Shown one piece after another: positions 31,399-45,100 of a DNA stretch of 64,000 bases. Every line of letters starts with the position of its first letter. The stretch's first letter is position 1. The stretch is from Trichosphaerium sp. ATCC 40318 (taxonomy: Eukaryota; Discosea; Flabellinia; Trichosidae). The stretch spans positions 124,001 to 188,000 of the forward strand of contig JALMLS010000344.1 in the NCBI GenBank assembly GCA_038496445.1, given 5' to 3'. A program made the translations under genes and the position numbers. Under the pieces are notes generated by a model. That model searched no databases, had not been told where the DNA came from, and saw only the letters and a list, made by a program, of their open reading frames with translations.

Positions 31399-34300
31399 AT
31401 GCGCACACGTCTCGTTCTACTATTATTCCTTACCATTGCGCAAGTACGTTCTTCACGAATTAAGCTTTTTAGTCTTCGTGTTTATTTAATTAAAGGTATT
31501 TGCGGATAATGGTTATTGTTACGATATCCAAGACTGCACCACGTGCGGAAATGATCCCAATTGTAAATGGTGTGGGACTAAACCACCAACGCGGAGTGTT
31601 GAAGCTGACGCACCAGCTGGGTAAGGAGAACATTCGTTATTAATTTACTATCGGCTTTCAAAAACACAGTTTGGTTTCCTGTATTTAATTGTTCGTAGTT
31701 GTAATCCAGTAGATACAATCGACTTTTGTAATGCTGAATCATACTACAGTGATACAGCGAACTGTGATGTACTAGGATGTTATGGCGCAAAAACTTGGTA
31801 CTAAAAAAGCAGCCAAACCATTCGATTTCTGACTTTGTTCGTAGCGAGGAATGTGGCGCTAAACCTGGATGCGTGTTCTGTAAAGACTGGGTACCAGGTA
31901 CGGAATTTGTAGCGGATGTTTGGCCCACGTGTTAACAAGGTAAAGGTGGAAGCTATCAATGTGTAGACGATACAAGTTTGAATTTATGTGACAATGATAC
32001 ACCAAAATACAGCGATCCTAATCAATGCCCTACATGCTCAGAGATTCAAACTTGCGATGAGTGTACCGCCAATGATGATTGCAAATGGTGTATTGAGGAT
32101 GAACCAGCTGGTAAACGCTCAACATCGTCCTTGGATTCTAGCTGTAAAGTATGCTTTTGATTTTGTTATTAAGCCTTAGTTTTAAATCCTTGTCTTAGGA
32201 TGCTGATACAATGGATGTATGCTTCGGAAACTTTGAGAAAACGGGTTGTCCAAAACAGGATTGTAGATTTATAGCAGGGTGTGCTGAATGCGCAAAGGCT
32301 GGTTGCACGTTTTGTAAAGGTTAGTTAAATACTTTTTCGAGTTTCATAGATTTGGAGTGTTAACCTAATGTATATAGAGTGGGTTCCTGGAGGTACATTC
32401 ATATGTGTAGATGACGATGATGTAAACACGCAATGTCAAAACCCAGGACCGATAAAATACACTACGGAGTCTGAGGTACAAATTCTTTTTCTACCTTATA
32501 AGCTAAAGGTGATCTAAGTGCGATGCTTTTGATCCATGCTGGAATCACGCAGATTGCGATAAATGTCAAATGGATGATAGCTGTAAATGGTGTGGACCAG
32601 CGCCGGAAACGAAACGAAACACAAACGCAATGACAGGTAATGAACAAGACTTAACATATTAGTGCTTAAGTTGTTTTTTTAATAGCAAAGCCAAATCAAT
32701 GTAACTCAAAAGATAAAGATGGGTGCTACTTTGAGGACGAATTAAAGCAGAATTGTAATTACATAGAAGATCAAGTAGCAAACTCATGCGAACTTCAAAA
32801 CTCATGTGACACGTGCATGGAAAAAACTGGTAAAACGAAAAAAACTTCATAATTTTCTTGTCTTTAACAAAAGTTTAGGATGCTATTGGTGTAGAGATTG
32901 GGCTTCACCAACGCCTTCATATGCATGCCATAGCAGTGATACTACTTGTGATATATTCGAGCCTATATTTCATACAAGCGACGATGACTCATGCCTTCAA
33001 CCAATTAAAGTGTTAGGCTTCGAAGTACGTGTTTAAAAAACAAAATCAAGGTGCACCTTATTCCCCACTTACTTTACTTTATTACAGGTTACTCAAGGTC
33101 TTCAAAATTTGGATCAAACGGAAGAAATAGAACTTGTAACAGGACGTAAAACATTTGTCCGTGTTTACGTTGGCAAAGATTCAGGTGAAACGCATCCAAC
33201 GTATGTCTTTCTCACTGTAACCCTTCCCTACTTGAATATAGATTATTAATTATTTTTGCTTCAGGAAACCTCGTGCTCGATTACTGTTAGATGGTGGAAA
33301 CTCTGATATAGTTGAAATGGAGTCATCTATAATACCTTCAATTCTTTCGAGATCAGATACTGATAGAACTTTAAACTTCATATTACCTTCATCTACTGTT
33401 TCTTCAGTTGGAGAGTTTGATATTGGATTTGAATTAACTAGTAGTCATAAGTTATGGTGTAACCCGAAATATCCTTGTACTTCTAAGGTATCTGCGCGTA
33501 TTCGAAGAACTAATACCTTTTCTTACTTTTTTCTTTTTTTTTAGGGAAGAATTGACCGAGAGGGAGTTGCTCCAAAATTAGTTGTACATCGCTTGGATTA
33601 TCATGGCCCTTGTGTTGAACCTAGTGGATGCGGAGCTCCTTCTACTGACAAAACTTGGGAGGTAATAAGCGAGATTGAAGCTATGATACCTGTTAAAAAC
33701 CTTGATGATGTTCAAATTGAGACACACGATATAGGTACTTGGTTATTCTATTTATCGGCCGCTAACTTATCACTACTAGGAAATCTCATACTTACAAACG
33801 TTGGTCTTACAATAGAAAATTCAATAACGTTGTCGGAGTACATGGATTACTTGAAAGGAACTGGAGAAGGTATATTCTTTGGGTTCATATCATTGCCAGT
33901 TTTTAGCGACTGGGGTGGTTTGAGAGGTGCTGCAATATCTGGATCAGATTCTTTTTGGTCAACAGACACCGATTGGACACCAGGTAATACACAGAAAATA
34001 GCTCTCGAAACAAAAGCTAATCGATTCTTTTTAAGAACATGAGTTTCTTCATGCTGTATCAGGTTCAAAACATATTGGCGGTTGCGGTGATCCAGAAAAT
34101 GTTGATGACTCTTATCCTTATGGTGTTGAAATTGCCGAAGAAACTGATGACCCACAAGTAAGTAAAACCTAGCGAAATTACAGACTTTGAAGTGTACGCT
34201 TGATTACAACTGACGATTTTTTTTACAGACTGAGATTTGGGGTATTCAAAACATAGATGAATGGAAACTACGATCACCATCAACAAGAAATGTTATGACA

Positions 34301-35512
34301 TATTGCAATTCTAACACACAATGGATTTCAAAATTTGAGTATGCTCAGACCCTACAAGGTAACCACAACTTTCAGCAATTCTGAAACAACTTTCTTGTAA
34401 AGTTTGTTACTGATCATGTGTATCTAGCATTAAACTCACATGCGAAAAAAAGAGGTGTCATAAGACTTAAGACTACAAGCTTGCGAATACTTGGAACATT
34501 GAGTGATGACAATAAGGTTACAATATCGCTTATGGTTAAACGACCAGATACCCTTGCACCTAGCGATGCATCTAATCTTCGTTATGGACCTATTATAATC
34601 CGTTTCTTGGATGATCAAGGTAACGAAGTGGATACTTTCCTACCTGTTGTATCAGACTACGCCAACGTAAAATCAGTTCGAAGTTTTTCTTTGAACACGC
34701 TCTGGAAATCAACATAGTACGCGTTTTAGAATATCACGTGAGCATTGACTAATGCTTTTCATCGTAGCAACCAAATTCAGATAGTTGATAGAAATGATAA
34801 TATCTTGTACAGCGCTACAGCACCTGCAAAAGAACCGGTAGTATCTATTCTTTCGCCTTTGGAAAACACAAAGCTTCCTGAATCAGGAAGTCTTAATGTC
34901 ACGTGGAAGTCTGGAGATGATCTCACGTATATAGTGGAGTACAGGGCATCTCCTACGGATTCTTGGAGAACGTATGGTATGACTAAAAGTTCTCCATTGG
35001 TGTTACGTGTTGAGTCACTCCGAAGTGCTGAAGGTACATCAATCTAGTATATGTTTTGCACTAAAGAGTTCGAAGGTACTGCGAGCATTCGTGTTGGAGC
35101 TACTGATGGATGGCACACTACTTGGTCATCTGTTGATGGATTAACAATGCCTAAGAGGAAGATAGAATTATCTATTAGAAGCAAGACTGCTACTGAAGAT
35201 GGAACTACGTTACGAGCAATAGCATACGATTTTAACACTGGAAGCATTGTCACCGACATTAAATGGAAGTCAGAGGGTAAAGTAGTTGGGACTGGAACAT
35301 CTGTTACTCTTGGTACCGTATACAACGGCAAGACGTTGGTTGTAGAGGCAGGAGAGGATTCTACACTTGTATCAAAAGAAGTCAACCTCGAAGATAACCC
35401 AACAGTACCAAACAATACAACAACTACACCACCAAGTAGCTTTGCTACACGGGTTGAGCTTGTTGTAGGTTTGATGTTGTCATTTGTATATTTAACGTTG
35501 TTTGGCTTGTAA
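31399..35512 (+). CDS. Large secreted Cys-rich protein with metzincin-like metalloprotease domain and C-terminal anchor
   Basis: The start is the ATG at 31399; MRTRLVLLLFLTIAQVFA is a signal peptide. Next come PSI/plexin-like Cys modules with alternating CxxCxxxxxCxWC patterns (DCTTCGNDPNCKWCG, CDECTANDDCKWCIED, CDKCQMDDSCKWCG, SCDTCMEKTGCYWCRDW). A beta domain starts FEVTQGLQNLDQTEEIELVT and includes GRKTFVRVYVGKD, as in bacterial metzincin-type proteins. Removing the intron 33985-34035 yields PEHEFLHAVSGSKHIGGCGD, then DDSYPYGVE, IWGIQNIDEW, NVMTYCNSNTQWISKFEYAQ. These parallel the zinc-helix, Tyr-Pro-Tyr and Met-turn order of related bacterial peptidases. Ig-like beta domains follow, and the protein ends with a Thr-rich stalk and hydrophobic C-terminus (VELVVGLMLSFVYLTLFGL), suggesting a GPI anchor. 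More than fifteen introns. Confidence 0.8.
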
Positions 35513-35699
35513 ATAAACTTTTTATTTTTTTCGTATTATCACGTGATACTTGGTGAGTAAGAAAACGAAAAAACCGAGAAAAGTTTTTGGGTTCTTCCAA
35601 GTTTTTTATTCTCTTCAAGTATGGCCAAACGTAAATATACCTTTAAACGGACTTGGATGTTGGTGGACATCATCCTACGATTATATTTTAGTAATGGGT

Positions 35700-37882
35700 T
35701 TACTTGGGTTGTTTAAAATGTCCAAACTTTAAAAACAGAGCACGTACAAGAAGTCCTTCTACACCTTTCCAAATACCGATAACAAGACCTATAGCGCCAA
35801 ATATCATACATTGAGTATGTAATATATAACGCCACCAATTCATTTGGTGAGGACAAATTATCCAATGAAACAGAGGAGGTAATATCTAAACAAAGAAAAA
35901 AAATGAGTAAAAAATAAGAAATACTCAAGATACTTTCACTCCTCAGACTAAAGTCAAGAGAACGAAGGTTCTTGATGGTAAAGAATTTTGTATGCTTACG
36001 TAACAAGGTAAACTTAAAGTGAAAGCCGAAAATACAGACATAAGTGATGTAAAATAAGGAAGCTACAAAGAATTTGTTAGGAACTTGCACTTTCATCGAA
36101 ATGGTATTCGCACAGAAAGAGCAATGACAATAAATAACGCCATGCAACTCGCTCGGATAATAATACGTTGGTAAAATGGTACTTTAGTTGGATCGACATC
36201 TAGGGTAATGAGTTAGGGGTGCTTGGTGCTAAAAGGCGATTGTATGTGCTTTAGGGTACCCGAGATATCAAGCTTGGAGTACTCCTTTTTCCTGTTCCAG
36301 CGATTGACCTTTGTTTCAATCTAAAGTGCGTTCAGTTAAACCTTATTTTCTTTAAAAGACGGTGAGATTTTGACGTACAAACATGAAGATACCAGTCAAG
36401 AAGATTGGTACAGCGAATATAAGATGAACAACTACAAGAGCATTTGCAATATACACAATAAACTAATTTGATTAGAAACAATCGAAGAAGCCACTAGAGC
36501 GTCTTTCTGGACACGTGTACCTTAAAGTCTGTGAAAGCTTTTATGGCGTCAAGTATGTTACTAATCCCAGGAGAATTTAAAAATGATCCGTAAACGAGAT
36601 ATCCAACTATAGCCACCGGAAGGTACAGAACTAGTTGCAAAAAAAAATGGTTACTCGAGAAAAAATAGCTTCTTGAAAAAATGTTTTTTTTACGCACTTG
36701 AACAAATTCCCATGCCACTAATTACTGATCCATTCCATTGCTTTCTATCCGTTAATTCTGACCAGTACTCTGGGAACTAAAATAGTTTAACAAAATGTCA
36801 AGCATGATTAAAACAGTACATACAACAATAGTTGATCCATAAGCAAAGGTAAAAATGTTTAAGCCAACAGCGAATTTAGATAAGTTGAATGTCTGCGTCT
36901 CAATGTCATTGTTTTGTACAACAATATGGTAATCATCTCTACAATATAAAACTAGAGCCATAACAAATACCATGAATGCAACAACTAGACATCATCAAAA
37001 GTTATTCAAAAGACAACAAAAACATACTAGAAGAAGAACCAGAAGCGAGGTATCTTAAAAAAAAGCGAAAAACATTAGTAATCACGTGACACATTTTTGC
37101 TTTTTTTTTACTACTTACGATGTCCAACTAACTTCTCCAAAAGTTCTCATGATGATTACAAGAGGCGTTAGGGCTAATCCAAACGCTAAAGTCCAGAATC
37201 CTCGAGGGACGACGTCAACAATACCGTGCATTAAATCTCCTAAATAAAACAATAAAAACCAAGAATTTCGTTTTTAACGAATAGAAAAGCGAGTGTACCT
37301 AACAGCACAAGGTATATAATACCAGCACCTGCCATCATGACAAATACAGTCGCTTGAGATATAATTACGCCTGTTAGACCAATTGCTTGCTCTCCAACAT
37401 CAGAATAACTAACACAAAAACTTCAGAAAAATAGTGTCTTTTCTACGCACGTGTGGACCATTATCCCGTTTTTTTTAAGGTGTTCCATCGCTAAACCAAG
37501 TTGTATACCGCCGTACACAGTTTCTATCATACAAAAGATTAATACAGGTATGCCCACCCATCCAGTGTTATCGACAGCGGCAGGCAAACCGAGCTAGGTG
37601 CGGTTTTAGCTTGTATTAGGAATAAAAAAGGTCGTACCAACCCAGCTCCTGCTGTAGCGCCTACAATCAAAGATGCAGTAGCTAAACTATTGTTTGTTAA
37701 TGTTTGGGTAGTGTGAAGGATAGATGTAACGTCGTGACCGAATTTTTGGGAAAAGCATGTCACCCAACAAAAGGCACGTACAGAGAATTTCTTCCTTCTT
37801 TATGACTACCAATTTGCTCTGGGTTTATAGAGGTAAACCCACTACCACTGTCGACTGGGGTATCAAACACGCGTTCAGTCAT
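35700..37882 (-). CDS. Amino acid/auxin permease family transporter (AAAP, SLC32/36/38-like)
   Basis: The start is the ATG at 37882 (MTERVFDTPVDSGSGFTS), with a hydrophilic N-terminus. The first membrane helix carries the family signature in TASLIVGATAGAGLVGLP-like text (37650-37590), then GWVGIPVLIFCMIETVYGG. Later helices include VGEQAIGLTGVIISQATVFV, AGAGIIYLVLLGDLM, RGFWTLAFGLALTPLVIIMR, AFMVFVMALVLYCRDDYHIV, LSKFAVGLNIFTFAYGSTIV, LVLYLPVAIVGYLVYGSFL and IFGAIGLVIGIWKGVEGLL, ending FGHFKQPK. The order and the conserved FAYGST/FxFxxH-type position fit proton- or sodium-coupled amino-acid transporters of lysosome/vacuole or plasma membrane. About ten introns; the C-terminal junctions near 36150-36480 are approximate. 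Confidence 0.78.
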
Positions 37883-39142
37883 TTGTGTCGCGTAATTATG
37901 AAGGCAGAAGAGAATAATTCGGACTAAATAGGGGAAGTTTCCTTATTTCTCATTGAAAAGGAATTTTTTCTCAATAAACCAGGACATGTCCAGCCTTTTA
38001 ATTGAGATACAAAACTAGAGAAAAAAAAGTACAAAGCAATTTCGCACTGCGAAATTCCGTCTATTTTCCCTGAACTTACTGAACTGACAAGCGTCAGATT
38101 TTGGCGCAGTAGTTGGATGTCTGAAGCTTATTATTAGACGACTTTAGATGGCCATGTCCTGAGAAAAAGTGTACTGTATCCAAAAATGGAATCAGCTTTG
38201 GAGATCTCGCTTCAGTGCTAGGTCTATTCGCTTGTCTTTGGTTATGAAAGGGGTGAGGTTTATAGTATATCAGGACGGTGCATAACAGTGTTCGTTGTTG
38301 TTACCTCGTTACCACAGGACGTCGTGCCATAAAAAACAGTATGTTGCGTAGGGAGTATCAGATCTGTTGAGGTACATGGGTTTGCGTAAATCCATTCCAC
38401 GTGGAAGCAACATGCCAAGTTAATAAAGTGACTTGACGCGAGGTGACACTGAATTTGCTTGTTTTAAGAACTGTTTCACCGTGAAAACATAGGTCATTGT
38501 TTATAGTTCTGCGAGCTGTTATTATCTTCATTTTAGTTGTAGGAACGATGTTAATATGGGTAATCAGAGACAGTGGCTTCCGCGACTAAGTTATATTCTG
38601 GTAACTACAGCAATTAGAGTTCCGAAGAACATCAGTAGAAATCTACAATCGTTTAATCTTTCAGGAATACCTCAAGTTGCAGTCGCTATTTTTTCTTGTG
38701 AAAGAGCGCCAATGCATTTAACTACATGTGAAGAAACGTACTCCAGCTGTCACTTATGTGATAGCAAATCCAGAGAATTTTTTGGATCTTACTAATTTAG
38801 TACACCCCAAGAGTCTTACAGAGAACAACGCTATCCAAAATACCTTTAATTTGTTCTTTTGTTTTTTATGCAGCTTGGTGCAACGCCTTGGCAACAGGCA
38901 TTTAGCACGAGATGACACTTCTTCAAAGAACTCAATCTTGTTATGCTCGCCAATGTATCCGATTCTGGTAGGTCTTTGTTTTCCAAGTATATGCAAGAAT
39001 CTTTGATTCCTGGCAACACATAGCGTATTGTTTTCTTGACCTTGAGTGCAGCATTTCGTTTGACTTTTTATTTTCAGTACATTTCATCAAACGTTCATAA
39101 AACAACTTGTAGTACATGTAATCATTTCCGTGGTATGCATAG
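37883..39142. other. Unassigned region (about 1.26 kb)
   Basis: This divergent spacer lies between the permease and Fab1. Short open frames on both strands around 38520-39010 (plus: VTYVIANPENFLDLTNL near 38750; minus: RIGYIGEHNKIEFFEEV near 38950) could be exons of a small gene, but I could not build a consistent spliced model or see a family. A 19-bp palindrome stands at 38038-38056. Confidence 0.4.
38038..38056. repeat. Perfect inverted repeat (9-bp arms, 1-bp centre)
   Basis: AATTTCGCA-C-TGCGAAATT reads the same on both strands apart from the central base. It stands 156 bp upstream of the permease start and could be a protein-binding dyad. Confidence 0.6.
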
Positions 39143-42100
39143 ATGAGCTCTAAGTTCAAATCAAGCTTTGTACAATTTACAAACCCTGCAAGAGAAAAGA
39201 AACGCGGTTTTGTCAATACGTACGCGGTTTGGCGTGATAATAACGCTTTTTTAAATAAAATACAGGGTTTTTTAGACGTTAACACTATTAGTTTTGTAGG
39301 ATGGTTTGGTCAGCAATCTAGGAGTAGCCCACGCGCAAAACCGGTCAATTCACAGCTAAACCAGCAAAACACGCGTATAAAGCGGCCTAACGCGTCTGGC
39401 TCGCCTCAGCTACAGCGTCAGCGTAGCGCCACGTCACAAAACAATGGACAGCGCGGTACACCAAGCCGTAAGGCAACAGAAAAAACAGGAATGCAAGAAG
39501 CTGTGTAAGGAGCTTAATTTTACTCTAAAGATATTCACGTTAACCTTGGTTTAAAGCTCCATTAAGAAAGGATCTGTGAAGCATTACTGGATGGCAGATG
39601 ATACCGTTTCACATTGTTACGAATGTCATGTGCCATTTACCATGTACCTTCGTAAGCATCATTGTACGTAGCCTGTAGGCGTCTTTTATTGTAACAATTA
39701 ACTCATGTTCCGTTCAATAGGTCGTTATTGTGGATTTATATTCTGTAACAAGTACGTAAAACAGAGCCTTTCAAACGTGATATTTATTGTGTTTGCACGT
39801 TTTTTTAGGTGTTCAAATAATTTCTTGCCTGGACAAAGCTTTGGTTTTAAGGGTCATATTCGTGTATGTAATGGATGTACCAAGCTTCTAGTCGGTGATA
39901 AAAAGCTACCAGCGCCACCGTTGAACGCTCAGCATCGCGCAAAGTCACAACCAATTAAGCCAAATAGAAGACATAGGTATGAATGTGCTTTAGAAAACTT
40001 TGCCTCTTTTGTGATTATATATTTAGGCGTTCCTCTCAACTATCTAAAAAACGATCGGCTGATGCCATTGCCACAGGAGACCAACAAGGTAAGCTTGTTC
40101 ATTTTTGTTAAGCTCTATACTGACACATTGTAGAGATGTTAATGTCAAAATCTTATCAACCAATATCATTACCTATAGTTATGGTACGCAAAACTACCGT
40201 TTTAGTTCTTTCTATAGTTACTACGTTTCGTTTCATCTCAATGTTTACCACAAGGCACAACAACCCACTACAAATGAGCAAGTTGGTGGCTTCAGTTTTG
40301 AAGAAATATTGTCAGAAGGCTCTGCAAATGAGATGCATATGTCGGACAGTGATAGCGTTCATAGCGATTCTGATAGTTTTCATGACAGTGAAGATCTCAG
40401 TTGGCCGCTATCACCAGCATTCAAGTTCCGAACGCATCATGCGTGCGTCAAAAATAACACTACAAAACAAGTCTTCTAACACTTAGCAGTCGCGATAGAC
40501 AACCCCGATCCCGCTCTTCATCGCCTATTACCAGACGCATAGTATCAATGAGAGATATTGATCCTCGCAGAGAACGCTTACCACAAGATATAGACACAAG
40601 GAATATTTCTTTAGACATTCCTCAAAGAGATTTTAGCTCAGCTATAGAGAGCTCACCTGAGTCTGCTGCAAATCGTATGAGTAATCTAAAAGAACAAGCA
40701 CAATCTAATTATGATGAATTGATTGTAAACCTTTTAGCTCATGAAAACCTTGATAGCGATAAATGGCAAGGTAAGGACGAACTTCAAGTTGCTTAACAAT
40801 CCTTTTTTTTATTATCGTTGTCATTAATTGTTTGGCTTTAGATACTATTATGTCTCTTGTGAGAACTGCATGTTCCAATGTAGATCCTTCATATGCTAAT
40901 GGAGATCCAATGGATATAAGAAAACTTGTTAAGGTTAAAATAATACCTGGCGGAGAAGTTAATGATTGTAAATATTTTGATGGGTTTGTATATTCTGGTA
41001 ATAGAACACATAAACGAATGAGAAGTGAAATAGAGAATCCAAAAGTACTTCTACTTGGTAAGATACATTACACTTTTCCATCACTTATTTGCTTCCAAAA
41101 AAAACACCAACGGAGGCTGTGGATAGTACAAAATTAACATATGTCTTAGGTGGTTCTTTAGAGTTTGAAAGGTCGACTAATTTAACATCACTGGATACCT
41201 TAAAGAATGAAGAGAAGATAAAACTCAGAAACGTTGTTTCTAGGATAGTAAACTTGGGTCCTGACATTCTTCTTGTCGAAAAATCCGTGTCGCATCTTGC
41301 AAAGGTAATGTATTTCGTCTACAATAAGATTTTGGATCTGACTTCTACGTAGGATTATCTTCTACATGCTGGTGTGACCTTATGTATAAACGTTTCACGT
41401 GATAAATTGCAAGCTATTTCTCGTGTTTTGGGTACTGCCATCTTACCAACAACAGGTACCAGTTTTTTACAAGCACGTGATCAGTAAAAGAGCAAGAAAC
41501 ATTACAAAATCTAAAAAATCGTTTTGAATACTTTTCAATAATGCTTAATAGTCTACGCAACTCTTATCATATTTCACTTCTTGCGTATCTTGTACTAATG
41601 TTAATTGTGTTACAGAGCACTTAATGGCAGCAAAGTTAGGATCATGTGATACTTTTTATATTGAATCATTCTCTTGGCACAACAAGGGGAACGCTCTTTG
41701 TAGAAAGACTTGTATTTTTCTAAGCGGTCATCCTAAACAAGATTATTGTACTCTAGTAATTCGTGGTGCATTATTCGATGAACTTATAAGAGTTAAACGT
41801 GTAGTACAAGTGCGTTATTCTTTTTTTTTTACCTTTGATGTGTTGTAAGCGCTTACAAAAGATTTCTTTAGTTCATGTGCTACACAATGCATAATAGTAA
41901 GAAAGAATTACAGTTACTTAATAATTTGGGTGCTTCATCTCTTTTTGTACATAAAAAACAAACACCTCATGATGTAGAGGATACAACAAAGGAAGATCAG
42001 TACGCAACAAAAACCTCTAAGCAATTTCAGTAATTAATGTACATGAAATTAGGAGTCTAGCAAAACAACTTGGACTCTGTCCGTTGGTTCAACATGTATC

Positions 42101-45100
42101 ACAGCAATGCCATATTGACATTGCATGCAGTAGTATAGATCACATGGAGGAAAATTCACTTGGTATTACATATGAGTACGAACTCATTATATTCTGTTAA
42201 AGACTCACAAATACGCTTTTTTGTTAGTTATGAAGAATACTTTAATGAAGAAAAGTACTGGGAACAGTGTATTGAAGAAGATAAGTCTCCTTATGGTCAA
42301 GAGCGTCTTTTGTATATACACTCTTCAGCTTGTACTGATTACTCTCACTGCATACCTTATGAAGAGCACTTGATTGATTTTTACTCAAGCGTACTATTTT
42401 CTCTACCTAAACAACTCTCCGTGTTGGGTTTCCTAACATTTATTTTTCATAGAATGATATTTCAATCGGTCAGTTTCTGAAAACTTTCTGTTTTGATGAG
42501 AATGAAGAGTGTAGATACTGTAAAAGGTTAGGATTCATTTTTTTAATGTTTACTTACTTGTGTGTATGCGTGTGAATTAAGGAAGCTAACTGTTACTGTT
42601 TTTAGGCCATTGGTAGATCACGAACGCGCTTTTCTTCATGCTGGAGGCAGGCTCAATGTTCAAATAAGCAGAACAAAGGATAGTCCAGTTGTGGAAACCT
42701 CTGGCCTTAGTAGAAGTGACTCTCAAAGAAATCTTAATGAAATCAAGGTTTGGGGACAATGTAATATCTGTAAGCGTTGTATAGATGAAGTACCACTGCA
42801 GCAAGGTTAGAATTTCTCTTTTTTTTTCGAAGTTTAAAAGTTAACGTTTTTGTTTTGTTAAGGCGCTTTGGATTTATCACTTGGAACCTTTTTGCGAACA
42901 TTCTTTTATAATGATAAATCTTGTCATTATGGATGTGGTCATAGGTTGTTCAGAGATTGGGCAATATTATTTACACATAAGAACTTAGTGAGTGCACAAC
43001 TCACTGTATATTTTGTTCTTCTAGTTTTTTTTCTTACGGTTTGTGTTAGGTTGTGAGTATGGTTTATGACGAAATTAAACCTCATGTCGTTTCACCTCCA
43101 CCAGTGAAACTTTTTGGTAGACCAAAAGATAGTTCTAACAAACTTCTACTCATTGAATCAAGAATGAAAGACTTGGACATACTGCAAGACGAAATAGCTA
43201 GAGTACGCTTGTTTTTTTAGTTGCTTGTGGTGAGTAAGTCCCGATTCATAAATTGAACGTCTTACAAGATGATCTTGCACCGCAAGGTAGCAGTGAAGAG
43301 ACGAATAATGCCTCACCACAACATCAAACTGCGACAAAACAATTTGAGCAAGCAACCTAATCCTAATTTGTACTAGATCTATTCACTTATTGGACAAAAA
43401 CTTGAAGTACTTAGCACAAAACAATTCCAGTCTGGTAGAAATGAATCAGAGATTACAGAATTTATAAGAGATATGCTTGTTGAGAAAGAATCAATTATAG
43501 GTGATCTTAAAAAACTAGTTAAAGACAAAGGATCGAAGAACATTTTTGATTGTAATAAAATCAAAAAGACACTTTTAATGAACTTGGAAAAATGGAGTAT
43601 TGTATGCAATGAAGTTCAAATAAGACAAGCAGTACGTTCAAGGCATTAGATACAACCTGCACTAAAACTGATCTCCACAACAGGAAGAAAGTAGCTCTGC
43701 TAATAAATCATCTCGGCAAATACCAGTTGTTGAGAATATTAAGGAAGGCTCAGGAAGAAATAGGTCAAGATTTGCTAGTACAGGACTTAGACCTCGTAGT
43801 ACTTCATATAGGAGAAGAAGAAGATATGGAAGTTATGATAGATCAACCTTAGAAAGAAAGGCATCACAAAATAGCCTCTTACCACAAAGGGCATCTATAG
43901 AGCCTAGTGTTGAAACTGAACAAACTCAAGTATGGTTTACATTGTTGCAATATTCTGGTTTACGATATTTTAGGATGATTCAGTGATGACAGGAGAGAGA
44001 CACCACAGCGAGAATAACTTGACATTGATGGTGCCTACTGATTCAGTGGCTCAGAGCCAGAGAAGTCCAAAAACAAAGTCTAGATTAGGAAGCACAGGAG
44101 CTCGTTTTTTCTCTCGAAATAGACCTACGTATGTTGGTTTGTATTTAATTCGGTTTTTTTACTCACTTTGTCGTTTTACTAGAGCTATTATGCTAGAGGA
44201 CTTGAGTAGCTATGGTTACTTGTTAAAAGCAGGAAAAGATGTTGTAGCAGTACACGAAAAACAAGTTAGCTCAATGTACGTAAAAGTTACACATGGCTGT
44301 TTGTCATTGACTATCCTTTGTTGTGACTTACTTATTTCTTAGAATTGCGTATGTATTGAAGTCGACAGAGTATCAAACTAAGCTTGAACAATTCAATCCA
44401 CCAAAAACTAGTGTTCTTCTTTGGAAAGAACCTGCACCTATTATAGTAGAGTTCAAGTCAAAAACTTCATGGTCTAAAGCGTCCTTCTCTGTCACTTGTC
44501 TTTATCCAGTACACTTCAAGCATCTAAGAGAGCTTATGGGAGTAGACGTACGACATCATATCTTTTATGTAGGCACCTGCCTAGTTTCTGAAAGTGTTCG
44601 AGACTGGAAGTTCCGGCATTGTTTTTTCTTTTGTTTTAAAAATGTTTTATTTAGGAAGACAGTTATACAAAAAGTATGGCAACATGTCGTGACTTTGATG
44701 CCAAAGGCGGTAAAAATGGATCTTTTTATAAAACGACCGATGATCGTTATATTATTAAAGAGCTTCACAACGGTATTCAAGGGGTACAAAAAGTTTATAA
44801 ATCATCGTTTGTTTTCTTTTTTTTTATCGTGATTCTGCTTCTCCTCCCTTTTTTTTATAATTCATACTTATAGTACACTTGGTATGTTACCATACTAACG
44901 TGGCTTTTCATCGATAAAACCAGTCTTAAAAACATGATAGAAACTCTTAAATTATTCTCACTTTTTTTTTAGACACCTGAATTGGAATGTTTCAAGCAGC
45001 TAGCGTTTGGATATTTCGATTATTTATCAAAAGTATACTATAATCAAGTGCCTACTGCACTTGCAAAAATATTAGGAGTATATACAATATCCTCCAAGCA

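Noticed and set aside
31149..31463. 104-codon plus-strand frame upstream of the metzincin-like gene
   Set aside because: It overlaps the signal-peptide exon in another frame and shows no domain or codon pattern.
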